Source of the DNA: Hygrocybe punicea
Lineage: Eukaryota; Basidiomycota; Agaricomycetes; Agaricales; Hygrophoraceae
Assembly (NCBI GenBank): GCA_963556145.1
Contig: OY744461.1
Span: 4,526,001-4,590,000, forward strand
Length of the DNA: 64,000 nt
Direction of reading: 5' to 3'
How positions within the stretch are numbered: position 1 is the stretch's first letter; the number at the start of each line of letters is the position of its first letter. The notes under the pieces were generated by a model. That model ran no database searches, was not told the DNA's origin, and saw nothing but the letters and a program-made list of their open reading frames with translations. A program made the translations under genes and the position numbers. Shown here piece after piece: positions 45,095 through 56,756 of this stretch.

Positions 45095-47699
45095 ATGCCT
45101 GCCAGGAACACTTCACTGCTCGCGACGACGTCCACGACGACGACTAAAATCACATCCCCCACAACGTCTGCACTCCAACGACAGCATGCAAAACGAACTC
45201 CCGTGCCTATCCTTATCCAATCTTTCCCAACCCCACCAACCCACATACCCCCGTCCCCTCATCCCTCTGTAACCCCCTCCAACCCTCCAACGAACCCGCC
45301 CCCTTCTCTCCCACCGGCCATCCCTCTGCCTCCGCTTCCCGGCCCTTCTCCAATTTCACAAGAAGAAACCCTCCTCTTTTTGTCCACGGCTCGCTCCTCT
45401 CGTGCCTCAAAGTTTTCCATTGCGTCTGCCAATTCTTCCCCCCCTACATCGAGACGAAACTCCACGACAACGATCGCTAGTGTGCGCACAGCTGCCTCTG
45501 CTTGCCGACTTGCCTCCTTCGCCCTGCACACGAGAAAGGAATCCGTAGCATCCACACATTCCACGCACTCACCTCGCTCCAACTTTGTTTTCCCACTCCT
45601 GCCCCAATCGCCAGGTTTGGCCTCTTTTTCCGATTCCCGCCCGTACTCAATCTCTGAGGAGGATTCAGCTCATATCGGCAGTTCCGATGGACGCATGTCC
45701 ACTATGGCCCTCGGCGATATCGATGACGACGATGTCGAAAAGGTTCTCGATCTCGTTGCATCCATCCCCTCTCATAGACCAAACTGGGCTTCGTTGTCAC
45801 GCCCCAACGAATCCATTTCATCAATTGACATGCGCGACCTACCTGCTTTGCAAGACGACGTTGACGGCTTTGAGCCAGAAAATCGCAACTCGCACTCGGA
45901 GTTCCTCAAACAAACATTTTCGGTACCGTTTGAACCCACCGTGAGATCTCCAAGTCCCGATATCACGACCATCCTGTCTGCCACCCCACGCCGGCGTCGA
46001 CTGTCCCGTCATAGCTCACGGTCTCGGTCCCGGCACAGGAAGGGCTCTGGATTCCGCGATAGTCCCAACGACGTCCTCCTGGCTGTTCCTCAACAGAATG
46101 ACGCACCTCGGCCTTCGCGTGACTCGTACTCCACAGGAGAGCCGTGGAGAGACGTATCCTTGGCATCAGATTACGACGTCCATCTCGGGCTTCAGGGCGG
46201 AGACCCAGACCTCGACTCTGATATGGAGGCACGACTGGAGAGGCAGTTAGAAGGCGGTGAGAGTGATTCAGGTTCCAGTCTCGACCTCCATACCCCATTA
46301 CCGTGAGTTGTCTTTGTTTCGTTCGGTTTTCCCCGTTCTAATAGATTTTCAGCAACTTGATGCTTCGCCATGGCCATTTGTCGCCACATTCAAAACTTTT
46401 GCCTCGTTCCGAACCGTCGTCGGACGCTCGTCCTGGAAGTATCGTAAGCGTTGCTCCCACAGGTACATCGTTCCCCTTTCCCCATCTATTCCAAGACTCA
46501 TTGGTGCTGTTTTCTCCAGGCTCGTCCCGATCAGGCGCCCTGAAAGATGAGAGAGATACTCCCAAACGTCGGAATCGACATCGGGATGGCCGACTGTTAC
46601 GTGGCGGAATCGGACTCACCACTGGGTTGGGCTGGAGTGACAGGTTGGTGACTCTCTCTCGGGAATTCTTCTTATACTAACCCCTTTCAGCGAGGACGAG
46701 GATGCCCCTTCAGCCCTCACACGCCGTCTATCATCCCTTAATCTCTCTCGGCATCCCTCTGTCTCATCCCTCCGCTCAACCTCTCATCCATCATCACGAT
46801 TAGTTGGTAGTTCCTCCCGCGTGGAGGATGATGGCAGCGACTTGGATCGTACAACAAGTCGGAGCACAAGAACGCCAAAAGGGCGCTCGTCGTTGCCTCC
46901 AACGTCTTGGCAGAAGCGAGCCACAGGCAGCCGGGCGAGCACGAGCAGTGCTGGTTCGACTTTTTCGCTCTCTCTCAACATACCCGAACACGCGTCTCAT
47001 ATTTCGCTGACTTCTCGGACTATATCCGAGACGTCCCTCGGTGCGAAGGATGTTCCCGAAATGTCCCGCGCCTCCTCTACCGCATCCAGCTTCAGCATCC
47101 AGCTGCCCGTCACACCCAAGGACACTGAGGACGTCCTGTCACCCAAACTCATGGACACCAGCAAGTCGCTCCCACCTCTACCCACCACGTCCATTCCCTG
47201 TCAAAACCTCTCAAAGTTGGGTGTTACCCCGACCCGACCATCGCTTGCGAGATCGAGGGCCTACTCTTCTGCCTCGTCCACCTCTTCAGCTGGCCGTGAG
47301 CATTCTGTCATCTCTCTACCCCCAACAACCCCGCGACCCCTGCGGCTCACCTCGAAAACCTCGACGACATGGCAGCCCAGGGAGGAACCCTTGTCTGGCG
47401 GCTACAGCAGGCACCTCAGCGGCCAGCAGCGTCTCCGCGCAGCATCTGGACCCCGATACTCAGACTCATCTCTCCTGGCGCCATCACAGTCGTTGCCGCG
47501 TTCGACGGCAGTCGAGGACCATGGTGTCAAGCCAAAACCTCGCACGGGAACAGGCATGGCTTATCGTACCGCATCGCACTCATCGCTTGGCGCGCAGACC
47601 AGGATGCGAATGCCAAGCGGCCTTATGAGTTCCTCCTTCGGTGCCAATAGCGGCCTCCCGCGGATACCCGTTGCCGTTCCGCGAGGCGTCGCCTTTTGA
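45095..47699 (+). CDS. Serine/proline-rich, largely disordered protein of unknown function
   Basis: Not recognised. Exons 45095-46302, 46353-46462, 46520-46643 and 46691-47699 join in phase to 816 residues; introns of 47-57 nt have good GT-AG ends. The protein is intact and rich in Ser, Pro, Thr and Arg with no obvious folded domain, signal peptide or membrane segment. It has a Pro-rich stretch (residues 45-90, PPTHIPPSPHPS), an acidic patch LGDIDDDDVEKVLDLVASIP (about 207-226), an RRRRLSRHSSRSRSRHRK basic block (about 300) and many SP/TP sites. Such proteins are often regulatory or cytoskeletal scaffolds. Codon use and lack of stops mark it as a host gene. Confidence 0.85.
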
Positions 47700-48209
47700 A
47701 GATATACCTTGATACGTTCGTTTTCTTCACCTTTTGGTGGGATATTTTCCCCAGCCCTTTCATCGGAATTTTTTTTGATCTAAACATTTGTCTACTATAC
47801 TTTCTCGCCAACTTTCAGGATTTGATACCTTACTCAGCCCATTTTTACGAATCGACTTTTGGTTCTCAACGCTCGGCAACTGGCTCGGCTAGTGGATGAC
47901 AAATATGTAGTTGTAGTTATTTCTATATACTTAGGTTTGGGACCTGTGCACAGGAGCAATAATCCTGTGAAGCATGGGATGTAAAGTTCTATGAAGAAAG
48001 GATTGCAGAGACTTTATGGAATTTTTATGTGTATCATGAAGGAGGCTGAGACCTCACTACACTTGGCCCCACACGGCCAATTGGTCATAGTACTAGATTA
48101 GGGCTATAGACGTTTTGGTCAAACATGGGACCTATATCCGCAGCATAAATAATAAAACATATCATAAATTTGACCCTTTCGGACTCTTAATAAAAAAAAA
48201 TGTCTGGTT
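47700..48209. other. 3' flank of the serine-rich gene
   Basis: AT-rich, no gene. The 3' UTR should lie in the first 200-300 bp; no clear polyadenylation signal was picked out. Confidence 0.5.
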
Positions 48210-48211
48210 TA

Positions 48212-49009
48212 CAGCCGTTTGTAATGATCTTGGCACTTTTTGAAAAATTTTGATTAAAAGAAATGATATGGACTTAGTGAAAATTTCTGTGCTCTACCTA
48301 GTATCTCATGAAATACTGCATGGATTAACATGGTTATAGAGGGAAAGTTGTACTGTTTCTTAAGGGCTATCCACTTCTATAATTACATTTGGACAATATT
48401 TAGTATTTGGTGACTTGTAGATGAAACAAAAGGTAAACCAGTACTTTTTGACACCCAAAATGACATTGTCAAATTATGGCATCAAATGAGCTCCTATGAA
48501 AAAGATTGTAGAGAGAAAATTGTTCACTTTTTCAAGGGCTAAAAGTACATATACCGTGTTTTTCTTTATTTTTGTCCTATGATTCTTGTGGCATTTCAAG
48601 CGTAACATGGACAAACATAGCACAAATGAAATATTGCCTCAAAGGACAAAAATAAAGAAAAACACGGTATATGTACTTTTAGCCCTTGAAAAAGTGAACA
48701 ATTTTCTCTCTACAATCTTTTTCATAGGAGCTCATTTGATGCCATAATTTGACAATGTCATTTTGGGTGTCAAAAAGTACTGGTTTACCTTTTGTTTCAT
48801 CTACAAGTCACCAAATACTAAATATTGTCCAAATGTAATTATAGAAGTGGATAGCCCTTAAGAAACAGTACAACTTTCCCTCTATAACCATGTTAATCCA
48901 TGCAGTATTTCATGAGATACTAGGTAGAGCACAGAAATTTTCACTAAGTCCATATCATTTCTTTTAATCAAAATTTTTCAAAAAGTGCCAAGATCATTAC
49001 AAACGGCTG
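48212..49009. mobile_element. Palindromic mariner-like MITE, copy 2
   Basis: 798 bp of inverted repeat, ends CAGCCGTTTGTAATGATC and complement, TA on both sides (48210-48211, 49010-49011), centre near 48610. Internal arms match 20346-21155 (TATCTCATGAAATACTG, CCAGTACTTTTTGACACCC), so the same family, with different first 40 bp. Confidence 0.88.
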
Positions 49010-49080
49010 TAATGTGGCTTCCCAGACCGTAGGACAAATACTACTAATAGTAATAAAATAATAACACATTATTATTCATC

Positions 49081-50417
49081 ATGGATGACATTGCTGCCCT
49101 TCTCATTGCTGAAGAGGATGAGGATGAAAGTGACCATTACCATCACCAACAGCTCCTGGCCTGTGTGGCCCTCCTTGGGTTAGGCATCCTCGAATCATGT
49201 TGTCTCAGAACCAAACGCTGGCGCATCATGCAACACTACTTGTGTCGACCTGACCTTTTACCAAACCCTCGCAGGGGCACTCCCTGGCAGCAGCTGTATG
49301 CTAGCGGCTGTGACAAGGTGTTCATCACTGTCATGGGCCTTGACATCAAAACCTTTCATTATGTCCTGGATGCTGGTTTTTCAGTGGCCTGGGTTAGTGG
49401 CACAATACCATGGCCTGATACAAACTCAAGAAGTGTTCCGCGCCTCCACCGCCGCTCCCTAGATGCAGCTGGAGCATTAGCACTGGTTCTTCATCACCTC
49501 ACTACCACTGTGCCTTCTCATTCCCTCTCACTCGTCTTCGCATTGGTTCCTGCAACTATACATCGTTATCTTTGATTTTCACTCTCAATTTTATTATCAA
49601 CCCTTCAATCTATTCCCGAAGCTCGCATTGTTTGGTCCCAGGGTGACGATTTTGGACGTCTGAATGAGTTAGTTGTCCATCGTCACCCCCTGCTTATGGG
49701 TGCGTTTGGGTCAATGGATGGGCTGAATTTAGACCTCTGGGAGGCCACTGATCCTGAGTTCGCAAACTCAACCTATAATGGTTGGCTCCACGCTCGACTC
49801 ATCACCAATGTTTTTGTATTTGCTCCTACTGGTGAGAACACACACATCTATGATTTATTCATGCTGATCCTCATCCAGGTGAGATCCTCACATGCAAACT
49901 GAATGCACCAGGGGGGTGGAATGACTCGTGCAACACTAAAGCAATATACAAGATACTTTTACACAAAACCCCAGAGGGTTTTTACCTCATCACTGACTCA
50001 GCCTTCCCTCATGGCTGTTCAGGGATTGGTGAACGTATTTGAGTACCCTTGACGGTTTGCAGCTGCCTTCCCAGCAACCCAGTTGAGCATGACAATATTC
50101 TGGCTTTCGATCGTCAAGTCCTTTCATATCGGCAGACAGCTGAATGGGGTAACCACATCATTTGCACTTTGTTTGGGCAATTGCACCTCCCTCTGCCTGG
50201 TTGGGATCACTCCAGGAGAGCGGAGCTATTGGAAGATTGTGTATGACTGCACAATCTTCGCACCCGCCTGATTGGGCTGAATGAAATTCGAACCGTTTAC
50301 ATGCTGCTGTGGAAACTGACAGGATTGGATGCCATCTGGGATGGCCTTGAGAGTAGAATTTTTTCTTCAGATAGGAACACTCGAGTAACTCGTTACGAGG
50401 CAGTTGCCTCATCTTTG
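49081..50417 (+). pseudogene. PIF/Harbinger transposase, second type
   Basis: DDE nuclease of the HARBI1-like group common in mushrooms. MDDIAALLIAEEDEDESD start; exon 1 to 49831, intron 49832-49878, exon 2 from 49879. Catalytic aspartates in GSMDGLNLD and ITDSAFPHG; C-terminal FDRQVLSYRQTAEWG and LHNLRTRLIGLNEIRT follow. Stops at about 49573 (TGA), 50040 (TGA, GERI-VPL, arginine expected) and 50244 (TGA, EDCV-LHNLR, arginine expected). Otherwise well kept. Its terminal repeats were not found; the mariner-like palindrome ends just upstream. Confidence 0.87.
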
Positions 50418-51225
50418 TAGTTTTTTTTAGCAAACATTTTTATTACTGCTCAAAAGTCCAAGGTTATTAAATGAAAACCTATGTACACAAAGTAAGGAGA
50501 GAGCGGGGAGTCCATTTCTTCTGGGTATATCTCTAGACATCTCTAGATTCACAAGGACATGCACATTTACTCCAAGGCTATTTTCTCCTTCACCTCTGTG
50601 CTAGACTCTCGTGTGAATTGCACGGTGCCTGGTGAATCACCTGCATGATCCGACTTATTGCTCCCAACCCATATTATGGCATGGCCACCATCCTTGTATT
50701 GAATTTCTTGGCGGCAGAGTGTGTGCTCAGTGGCAGGACGAACTGGTTTGGTCGCATGGGAATCATTGATGTAAGCCATTATTTCGGCCTTGTCAAGCTT
50801 TCACATAGTTTTATTGTATTTGTGCTTAAGATCAGAAATACACATGTGGAGGACCTCGATGGTGGACTGGGCATCGCGTACCTGGCTCATGAGACTAAGA
50901 ATCTGTGTGGTTTGCATAGAATGGGTGCTCCTCTCTTCAGTTATTGCAGCCTGGGCCTGGGGATCTAAAGCCGTAGATATTGTTTGCAGGAATTCATTCC
51001 CTGCATTTTTTCCAGGGTGCGCAAGTGTGGTGGTTTGTGAACGACAAGACACTGTGACACCGGGCTCCTGCTTAACAACATCAGGAAAAACACTTTGGCT
51101 CTCACATTATCCTGGGAATATTCCATTTTCCCAGGGTGTCAGAGAGTGCCACAGAGTGTCACAGAGTGTCACAGAGCATTGGAAAGAAACCTTAGAGTCA
51201 CAGAAACTTGTAACCCGTATTATTA
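50418..51225. other. Region between Harbinger remnant and Plavaka gene
   Basis: On the minus strand a coiled-coil-like peptide (TEERSTHSMQTTQILSLMSQV, about 51050-50800) may be the remnant of the second Harbinger protein. No firm gene. At 51129-51180 AGAGTGTCACAG is repeated four times. Confidence 0.4.
51129..51180. repeat. AGAGTGTCACAG tandem repeat, possible Plavaka subterminal repeat
   Basis: TCAGAGAGTGCCACAGAGTG then two more TCACAGAGTG units. It lies just past the 3' end of the Plavaka transposase, where a CACTA-like element would carry subterminal repeats. Confidence 0.5.
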
Positions 51226-54200
51226 CTACCAAATAGTTTTGTATGAATACATATTCTGCCAGTTGTTCACCAAGAAAGTCCCACATTCATCTAAAACATT
51301 ATCAGTGGTCCATGTGATATCTGCAGACCTTCTGAACAGAGGTGTTAACATGCAACTCTGCCTAATGCTCATTAAAGGAATGATAGAACCGGATCGTTGA
51401 CCATCGGCACGGTACAGAGGCTTGAGAGTGTACATGTTGTGATACGGTTCTGCTGTTGGTTTCAGTCCAGTGTACCATTCAATATATGTCAAAGGGGTTT
51501 TTCGCCAGATTACTGGTGATGGTCCCAGGCCGTAGTCTAGCATTGATGGCAAGGTGAAAATCACCCTCACATGTCCAATGCGTGTTCCTGACATAAAAAA
51601 TGTCAACATGAGACTGCAAGCTTACCAGGAAGCTTACCTTCAAGACCGGTGGATTCTGCAATGTCAGTGTGCAGAACTATGACATTGTCAAAGCGGCCTG
51701 CTCTTTTCTTGAAGGCAGGAGCAGCCTTTATAACATCACATTCCTCTTCACCGTCTTCTAGACTTGGAGGGTGAAATTTCAAAGTGTGATAGACATCTAA
51801 CCTTGCAAAAGGTAGCGTGTTCAAAGATGCAACGCGAAAGGTTGTTGGATTCCCCATGATGCGGTTTAAATAGTCCTTGAGGGCAGTTGAAAATCCTGGA
51901 GCGTGATGGCGCTCTGCAATGACGTTGATCAATTGACGAGGTTGAGTAGGATATTTAGGAAGTGATATCAGGTTACCGGCGGCGTTGTGAGATAGTGATT
52001 TGGAAGGAGGACTAGTGGGATGCTGTGAATCCATCCAGGAGACGTAGTGTTGGAATGTGAACATCTTCTCCTGGCGAGTAAGCCAGTTGATCATTTGTGG
52101 AAACTCGTCACGTTGGTTGGAGGCACACCATCCGTCCTTGGCTAAATCGATGTGAAGTCGTTCAAACAATTCAGTGTTGTAATTGTCAGTGGTACCTAGA
52201 AACTTGATGGACTGGATGTAGTGGTGCAAGGAATGGAACTTAGGGATGTTAAGATCGTCATGTATGCCGGTTTCAATGAAATAAGTCTTGTGTAGGTTAA
52301 ATATGTTCAGGGCATCCTGCATGTAACCCAGGGTGACATCATCATGTGTGCTGTACTGGGCAAGGTAAATGAAGTTGAGAAGCGCATGACATGCCACGAT
52401 GGCCTTCTTGGGCAGAACACTCACGAGACAACCCAGGAGAATCTTAGCCATATTCTTCCGCTCCGTGCCCGATATTTGAGAGAGAGCAGAGATACCATTC
52501 TTAAAGTGACGCAGTCCGTATGCAGGTGGAAGGCAGCGAATACGGTGGTCTAGCTCATCAGGACCGACTGTGTGCTGACACCAGTTTGTTAGATGCTTGA
52601 AGACACCTTGGTAGATCTGATGAAGAACATCAGGTGTAACGGCCAGATTGATGTCTGTGTGAGGAAATCCATCCCAGAAAGGCCTGTAAACACTTCCAGA
52701 TGCCTCCCTGTCCATGCAGTACTTGTGGAACTCTGATGCCGTAGCTGACGTCCTCTTTGCCTCATCTATTACTCCTAACATCCACTTCTGAGTTCGATTC
52801 GGGTGTGCGATCATATCCTGCAGCTTGTCTGCTGGACACTGACATTTAGGGCATGTTCCGTACTTGGAACAAGTAACAAGGCATTGTTCTGGGTAGTCCG
52901 CGACATAGGACGCTAGGACAGGATGGACTTTACAAACCGAACCATCACCACTGGTCATCTTGATACCTGACTCTCCTAAGTCTTTCAGGGGTGCGACTCA
53001 TGGAATAAACATTGATTTCTTGCTCGATGTTCTTGTTTAGTCAACTTGTCACGGCAAATTTTGTCCACCGAAAGATAACCCACTAGAACTGCAGCATGCT
53101 GAGAAGGCTTTCTCCATACAGTTTTGGGTAGATTTCCCAAAGTGAGATAGACAGGATATGCAGACTTGCCACCCGTGAACTGAGTAAGTTGTGTTTTGTT
53201 GGTTGCAAGTATCACAGGTGCTAGAGTTGCGCCGACAGGGAGACGTGTCCGATAGTAAGCGTGAGACCTATTTCAGAGAGTGGAGAATGTATCGTTGCAC
53301 ACCTGGATTACATGCCACCAAGATCCCGTCCACATCTCAGAATAGACTCTGTTTGAGCAACTAACGTCGGAATATACCTTCTTTGGGACGTAGACCATAC
53401 TCTGCAATAAGGCTGGATCACCCCATAGACAACGTATTGCCTCAATCACGTCTATGAACCTTACTACATGCTTCTCCGCAGGACGATCCTTGAAGGACAG
53501 ATGCTTGGTTTGCCACTTTCCCGCTCTGTGGGGAATGTCATCGATGATCTTATGTAGAGCACGTGTATTCTGGAATGAAAGCCCTAACTTCTGCCTCACC
53601 TGAGGGATCCATGTCAGAACATCAGTGTCGACAGAGAATCCAGAAATCTTACCCCAGGAATGGACAGAAATTGGTCAAATGCATTGTTTCCTGGACCGTC
53701 TTTAATAACCCAATCTGCAACACGCCAGTCAAGCTCGGATGCGAAAGGATAGAACGTGTTCGGCGCAGGGGTGTCGGCTCCCATAGTGATCTCACCCTCC
53801 CCATCTAGTCCGCTTCCAAACAGGTTTCTCCAGCGTTCGTGTAGATTTTCGTTCATCCGTATCACACACCCTGCTGCTTGGAATGGGTCTTCTACCCGAC
53901 TATCGTCTTCGTCATCTAGAACCCTGTGCAGCAGATGGCGTGCAGTGGATGGTCCAGGCCCTGCTTCACCAATCTGGACTTCGGGTAACGTAGCAAGTGT
54001 GGCTGATGGCATAGGAATGAAGTTGAACAGATCATCGTCATCTGCCATATCATCCATTGCGGCCACGACGTATTCATCCATGTGGCTCCTCTGATCTTCC
54101 ATTTGGTCTGATTGTCCATCGCCATCGCAAAGATCTGAAATCAAGGCTTCTTCACCCTCTCCATCCAAATCTACGGGGGAGAGCTGTGCCAACTTGCCAC

Positions 54201-54309
54201 GTCAATACCAGCAGCATGAGCGTGCGGTTGTGAGGTTAGTGGTGCAGCCCTTCTTAGTCTTGAAGCTTTTCATGCAGACAGGGCAAGAGAGCTCATCTTG
54301 GAGATCCAT
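51226..54309 (-). pseudogene. Plavaka transposase (CACTA-like superfamily), nearly intact
   Basis: Exon 1 starts MDLQDELSCPVCMKSF with a C2H2-like finger (CPVC...TTARSC) and runs to 53653; further exons 53599-53301, 53267 to about 52960 and on to 51603-51651, then a C-terminal exon to TAG at 51226. Family blocks: SELDWRVADWVIKDGPGNNA, MWTGSWWH, LPVGATLAPVILATNKTQL, ADYPEQCLVTCSKYGTCPKC, HSLHHYIQSIKFLGTTDNYN, LFERLHIDLAKDGW. Lesions: TGA at 54202 (CCWY-RGKL, arginine expected) and a small deletion/frameshift near 52985 (LFHESH / LKDLGESG). It has the fewest lesions of the transposase genes here, so probably a young copy. Confidence 0.88.
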
Positions 54310-54549
54310 GGTAGCGTTGTTGCAGCGTTCAGTCAAAAGCACAATATGAAGATAACCAGGATAAGATTGCTATAAATGAATGATACTGTGTCACATGGGT
54401 CTCTGAGATAAGCCCAAGGAGGAACGGATTTGTGAGAGATCACTGCATGCGTTACGGAACCAGAATAAGTTTCACAAGTTGAGTCACTAGTCTCAGTATT
54501 GTCCTAGCCAGTGTTTAAAAGTAAGCTCTGTGAGAGTAGGGCTGTCTGT

Positions 54550-54625
54550 AGCGCTGACTTCCCAAAAAGGACCTCATTTTATCGTCTTGAAAAGTACACC
54601 TTTTCAGGAAGTCAGCACTGGTCCA
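54550..54625. repeat. Imperfect inverted repeat downstream of the kinase-like gene
   Basis: GCGCTGACTTCCCAAAAAGG ... CCTTTTCAGGAAGTCAGCAC with a loop of about 30 bases. The CCCAAAAAGG word recurs in the palindrome at 56681-56735 on the other side of the kinase-like gene. Confidence 0.65.
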
Positions 54626-54721
54626 GCTGATCTCTCAAAAAGTTATCTTATGCAACATGCCTTATAATTCACATCATATGAAACAAAAAGAAATATTAAC
54701 TCCACCGCCATCTTCTCGCAT

Positions 54722-56530
54722 TCATGGGATCTGCAACGTCTGCCTCATATCCTGAAGCTCAGGACATTCACTAACACCAGAGCACCCATGGAGGGTGGCA
54801 TGAGAGAAATTGAGAACTTGGACTACACCAGTTTGAGATAAAACTACGTTGTCTGGACGTAAGTCTAGGTGACTTACTCCAGCCTGATGGAGGGATAGTA
54901 TAGCTGCCCACAGATCGTACCTAGGAACATAGCATAAATGAAATGGCTTGCAGAGGATGTGAACGACGTACTGCTGGGCACGTGAAAGCATAGAGAATGA
55001 GCTCAACGATTTACCTGCATCACGCATCAGGAGCACTTGAAAACCCCTCCCCACGTACAGACCGTAGAAAGCCGGTATCACAGTGCCCTGAAGCGCTGCG
55101 AGCACTGCATAGATTTTGGCTTTGTGACACAGCCATGCTTGGGATTGGGTGTCAATGGCAACTTTTCCGACGACGTTGTCAGCGCAGTGGTGATCAAACC
55201 ACCCTCGAAATACATTCCCCACTGATCCTCTGTCCAGAAACGTAGTCAGAAGAAGTTCACGGTATGACAGGGGTGAAATCGCATCAGTCGGAGATTTGGA
55301 GCGTTTCAGGCGTGTTTGAATGGACTTGTGGAAGATCGCTAGTTGAATCAGCCCCTGAATCGCAACCAATGACAGGAGTGCTATTAAGGAGTGGAAAGTA
55401 AAGGACTGGCATTCTGGATCAACCACTTCCATGCGCCTCAACTCGTACGTGACTACTTCGCAGTGATCGAGATCGAAAGTCAGACATAAAGTGTCCGCCT
55501 ATAAACTGGAGTCTCTCATCTGAAAACTCAGAGACGCAACTGCAACTCACCTGCGAGGGTAAAGTCAGACTGGAAAAAAAGGTTGAAAGGGTGTCACCAC
55601 TGGGAGCCGGCCTGACGAGTACGGCCTAATGGCTTAACTAATTTAACCATGGGAAGATGAATATCTGGGGGGGTGTCCATGATCGTACTGCCAGTCCGTA
55701 AAAGGCAGAAAACGATTAAAGGCATAAAGGGCGTCGTTGAGTCAAGGAGGTGAAGAATGTCTGAGCATAGGAGGCCATGCAGTGGCAAGCCAGGGACAGG
55801 GCAAAGTGAGAAGAGCATGTACCTATCTCCTCCGAAGAGGAGTGCATAGGGGATGGTAGTGGGACCTGACAGCATAGCTATTCCCATCTATCAGAGGTGA
55901 TGATGAGTGGGGGGATTACCACTAAGATTCAGTGCCCACCTTAAAGATTATGGATCTGTGCCCTGTCTCACTAGGGCTCAGCTCCAAAACCGCTCTATTT
56001 CTGCCCAGACATAAGATACCCTCCATGTGATGTGTGAACGCTGTCCAGCTCTTGAACTCCACATGTAGCTGTGGATCAGCGTCATGGTGTGGCTGGTATG
56101 TTCCATCCGGGATCTGATTGAAAGTGGCAATTCTAGTAGTAGGCTCGGGCTGGGTGGGATTTGCGTCAACCTCCTCTACTGCACAACATATGGGGTTAAA
56201 GGCACGCTGGAAAAGGAGGCTAGATGACGATTCGTGGTCTAGGAGGTAATTCCGGAGGGACCTCTCCAGGCCGGCAATTGCTTGAACCAGTACAGTGGAG
56301 GGGGCTAGATGTCGGCCTGGGGCACTTTGAAGGTAGGCACGCAATGAAGCCAGCATATGATTCGATAAAGAATGAGCATGGACCATGAAAGCTGGTCGTC
56401 CTTCCTGATTTGGGGGTGGTATGCTGATGTTGTATGGGGCGGTGGATGTCGACGTCGAGATCTTGGTGAATTGATGGTCTGAGGGTAGTGGAAAGATCAT
56501 GCTAGGGACGTATGTCTCCAACGTAGCCAT
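54722..56530 (-). CDS. Protein kinase-like protein, probably inactive
   Basis: Five exons 56530-55940, 55887-55598, 55569-55551 (19 nt), 55498-54972 and 54920-54722, all in phase, 541 residues. N-terminal 340 residues unrecognised. The kinase-like part starts near residue 370: SVGNVFRGWFDH resembles the glycine loop, VVGKVAID the Lys strand, and SHLDLRPDNVV the HxDxxxxN catalytic loop. The metal-binding DFG site reads NFS, so Asp is replaced by Asn and normal catalysis is doubtful. Relatives occur in large numbers in mushroom genomes. It is divergent from the oxygenase gene at 56757 with 226 bp between start codons. An additional upstream non-coding exon is possible. Confidence 0.72.
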
Positions 56531-56680
56531 CCCTCTTGCTATGGAGATACGTAGGTAAGTTTGCAATGCGCCCAATCTTTTTGCTTTGGTTCTTACCTAC
56601 TGGTGTTCCCCTCCTTATACTTGCTTTGATGAAGGGACATTCAGTTAGGTACCAGTAGCGTGGCCAAAGATTCACGTGGT

Positions 56681-56735
56681 GTCCCAAAAAGGTGCACATT
56701 TTTTCGCCGTAAAAGGTGCACCTTTTTGGGACACC
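56681..56735. promoter_or_regulatory. 19-bp perfect inverted repeat in a shared divergent promoter
   Basis: GGTGTCCCAAAAAGGTGCA (56681-56699) and TGCACCTTTTTGGGACACC (56717-56735), spaced by 17 bases. It sits between the start codons of the kinase-like gene (56530) and the oxygenase gene (56757), so it may be a shared operator, or a stem in the 5' UTR of the oxygenase mRNA. Confidence 0.7.
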
Positions 56736-56756
56736 TCGCTGCAGCGCGTACTTACT

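Noticed and set aside
45826..45842. TCAATTGACATGCGCG word in the serine-rich gene, like the hAT palindrome core
   Set aside because: It encodes SIDMRD in an intact exon, lacks the CCTCGCGAA/TTCGCGAGG arms and the other cassette parts. Most likely chance.
10149..54204. UGA recoding (for example to arginine) as an explanation for in-frame TGA
   Set aside because: Only decayed elements show it, together with frameshifts and other stops; intact host genes have no internal TGA. C to T decay is simpler.
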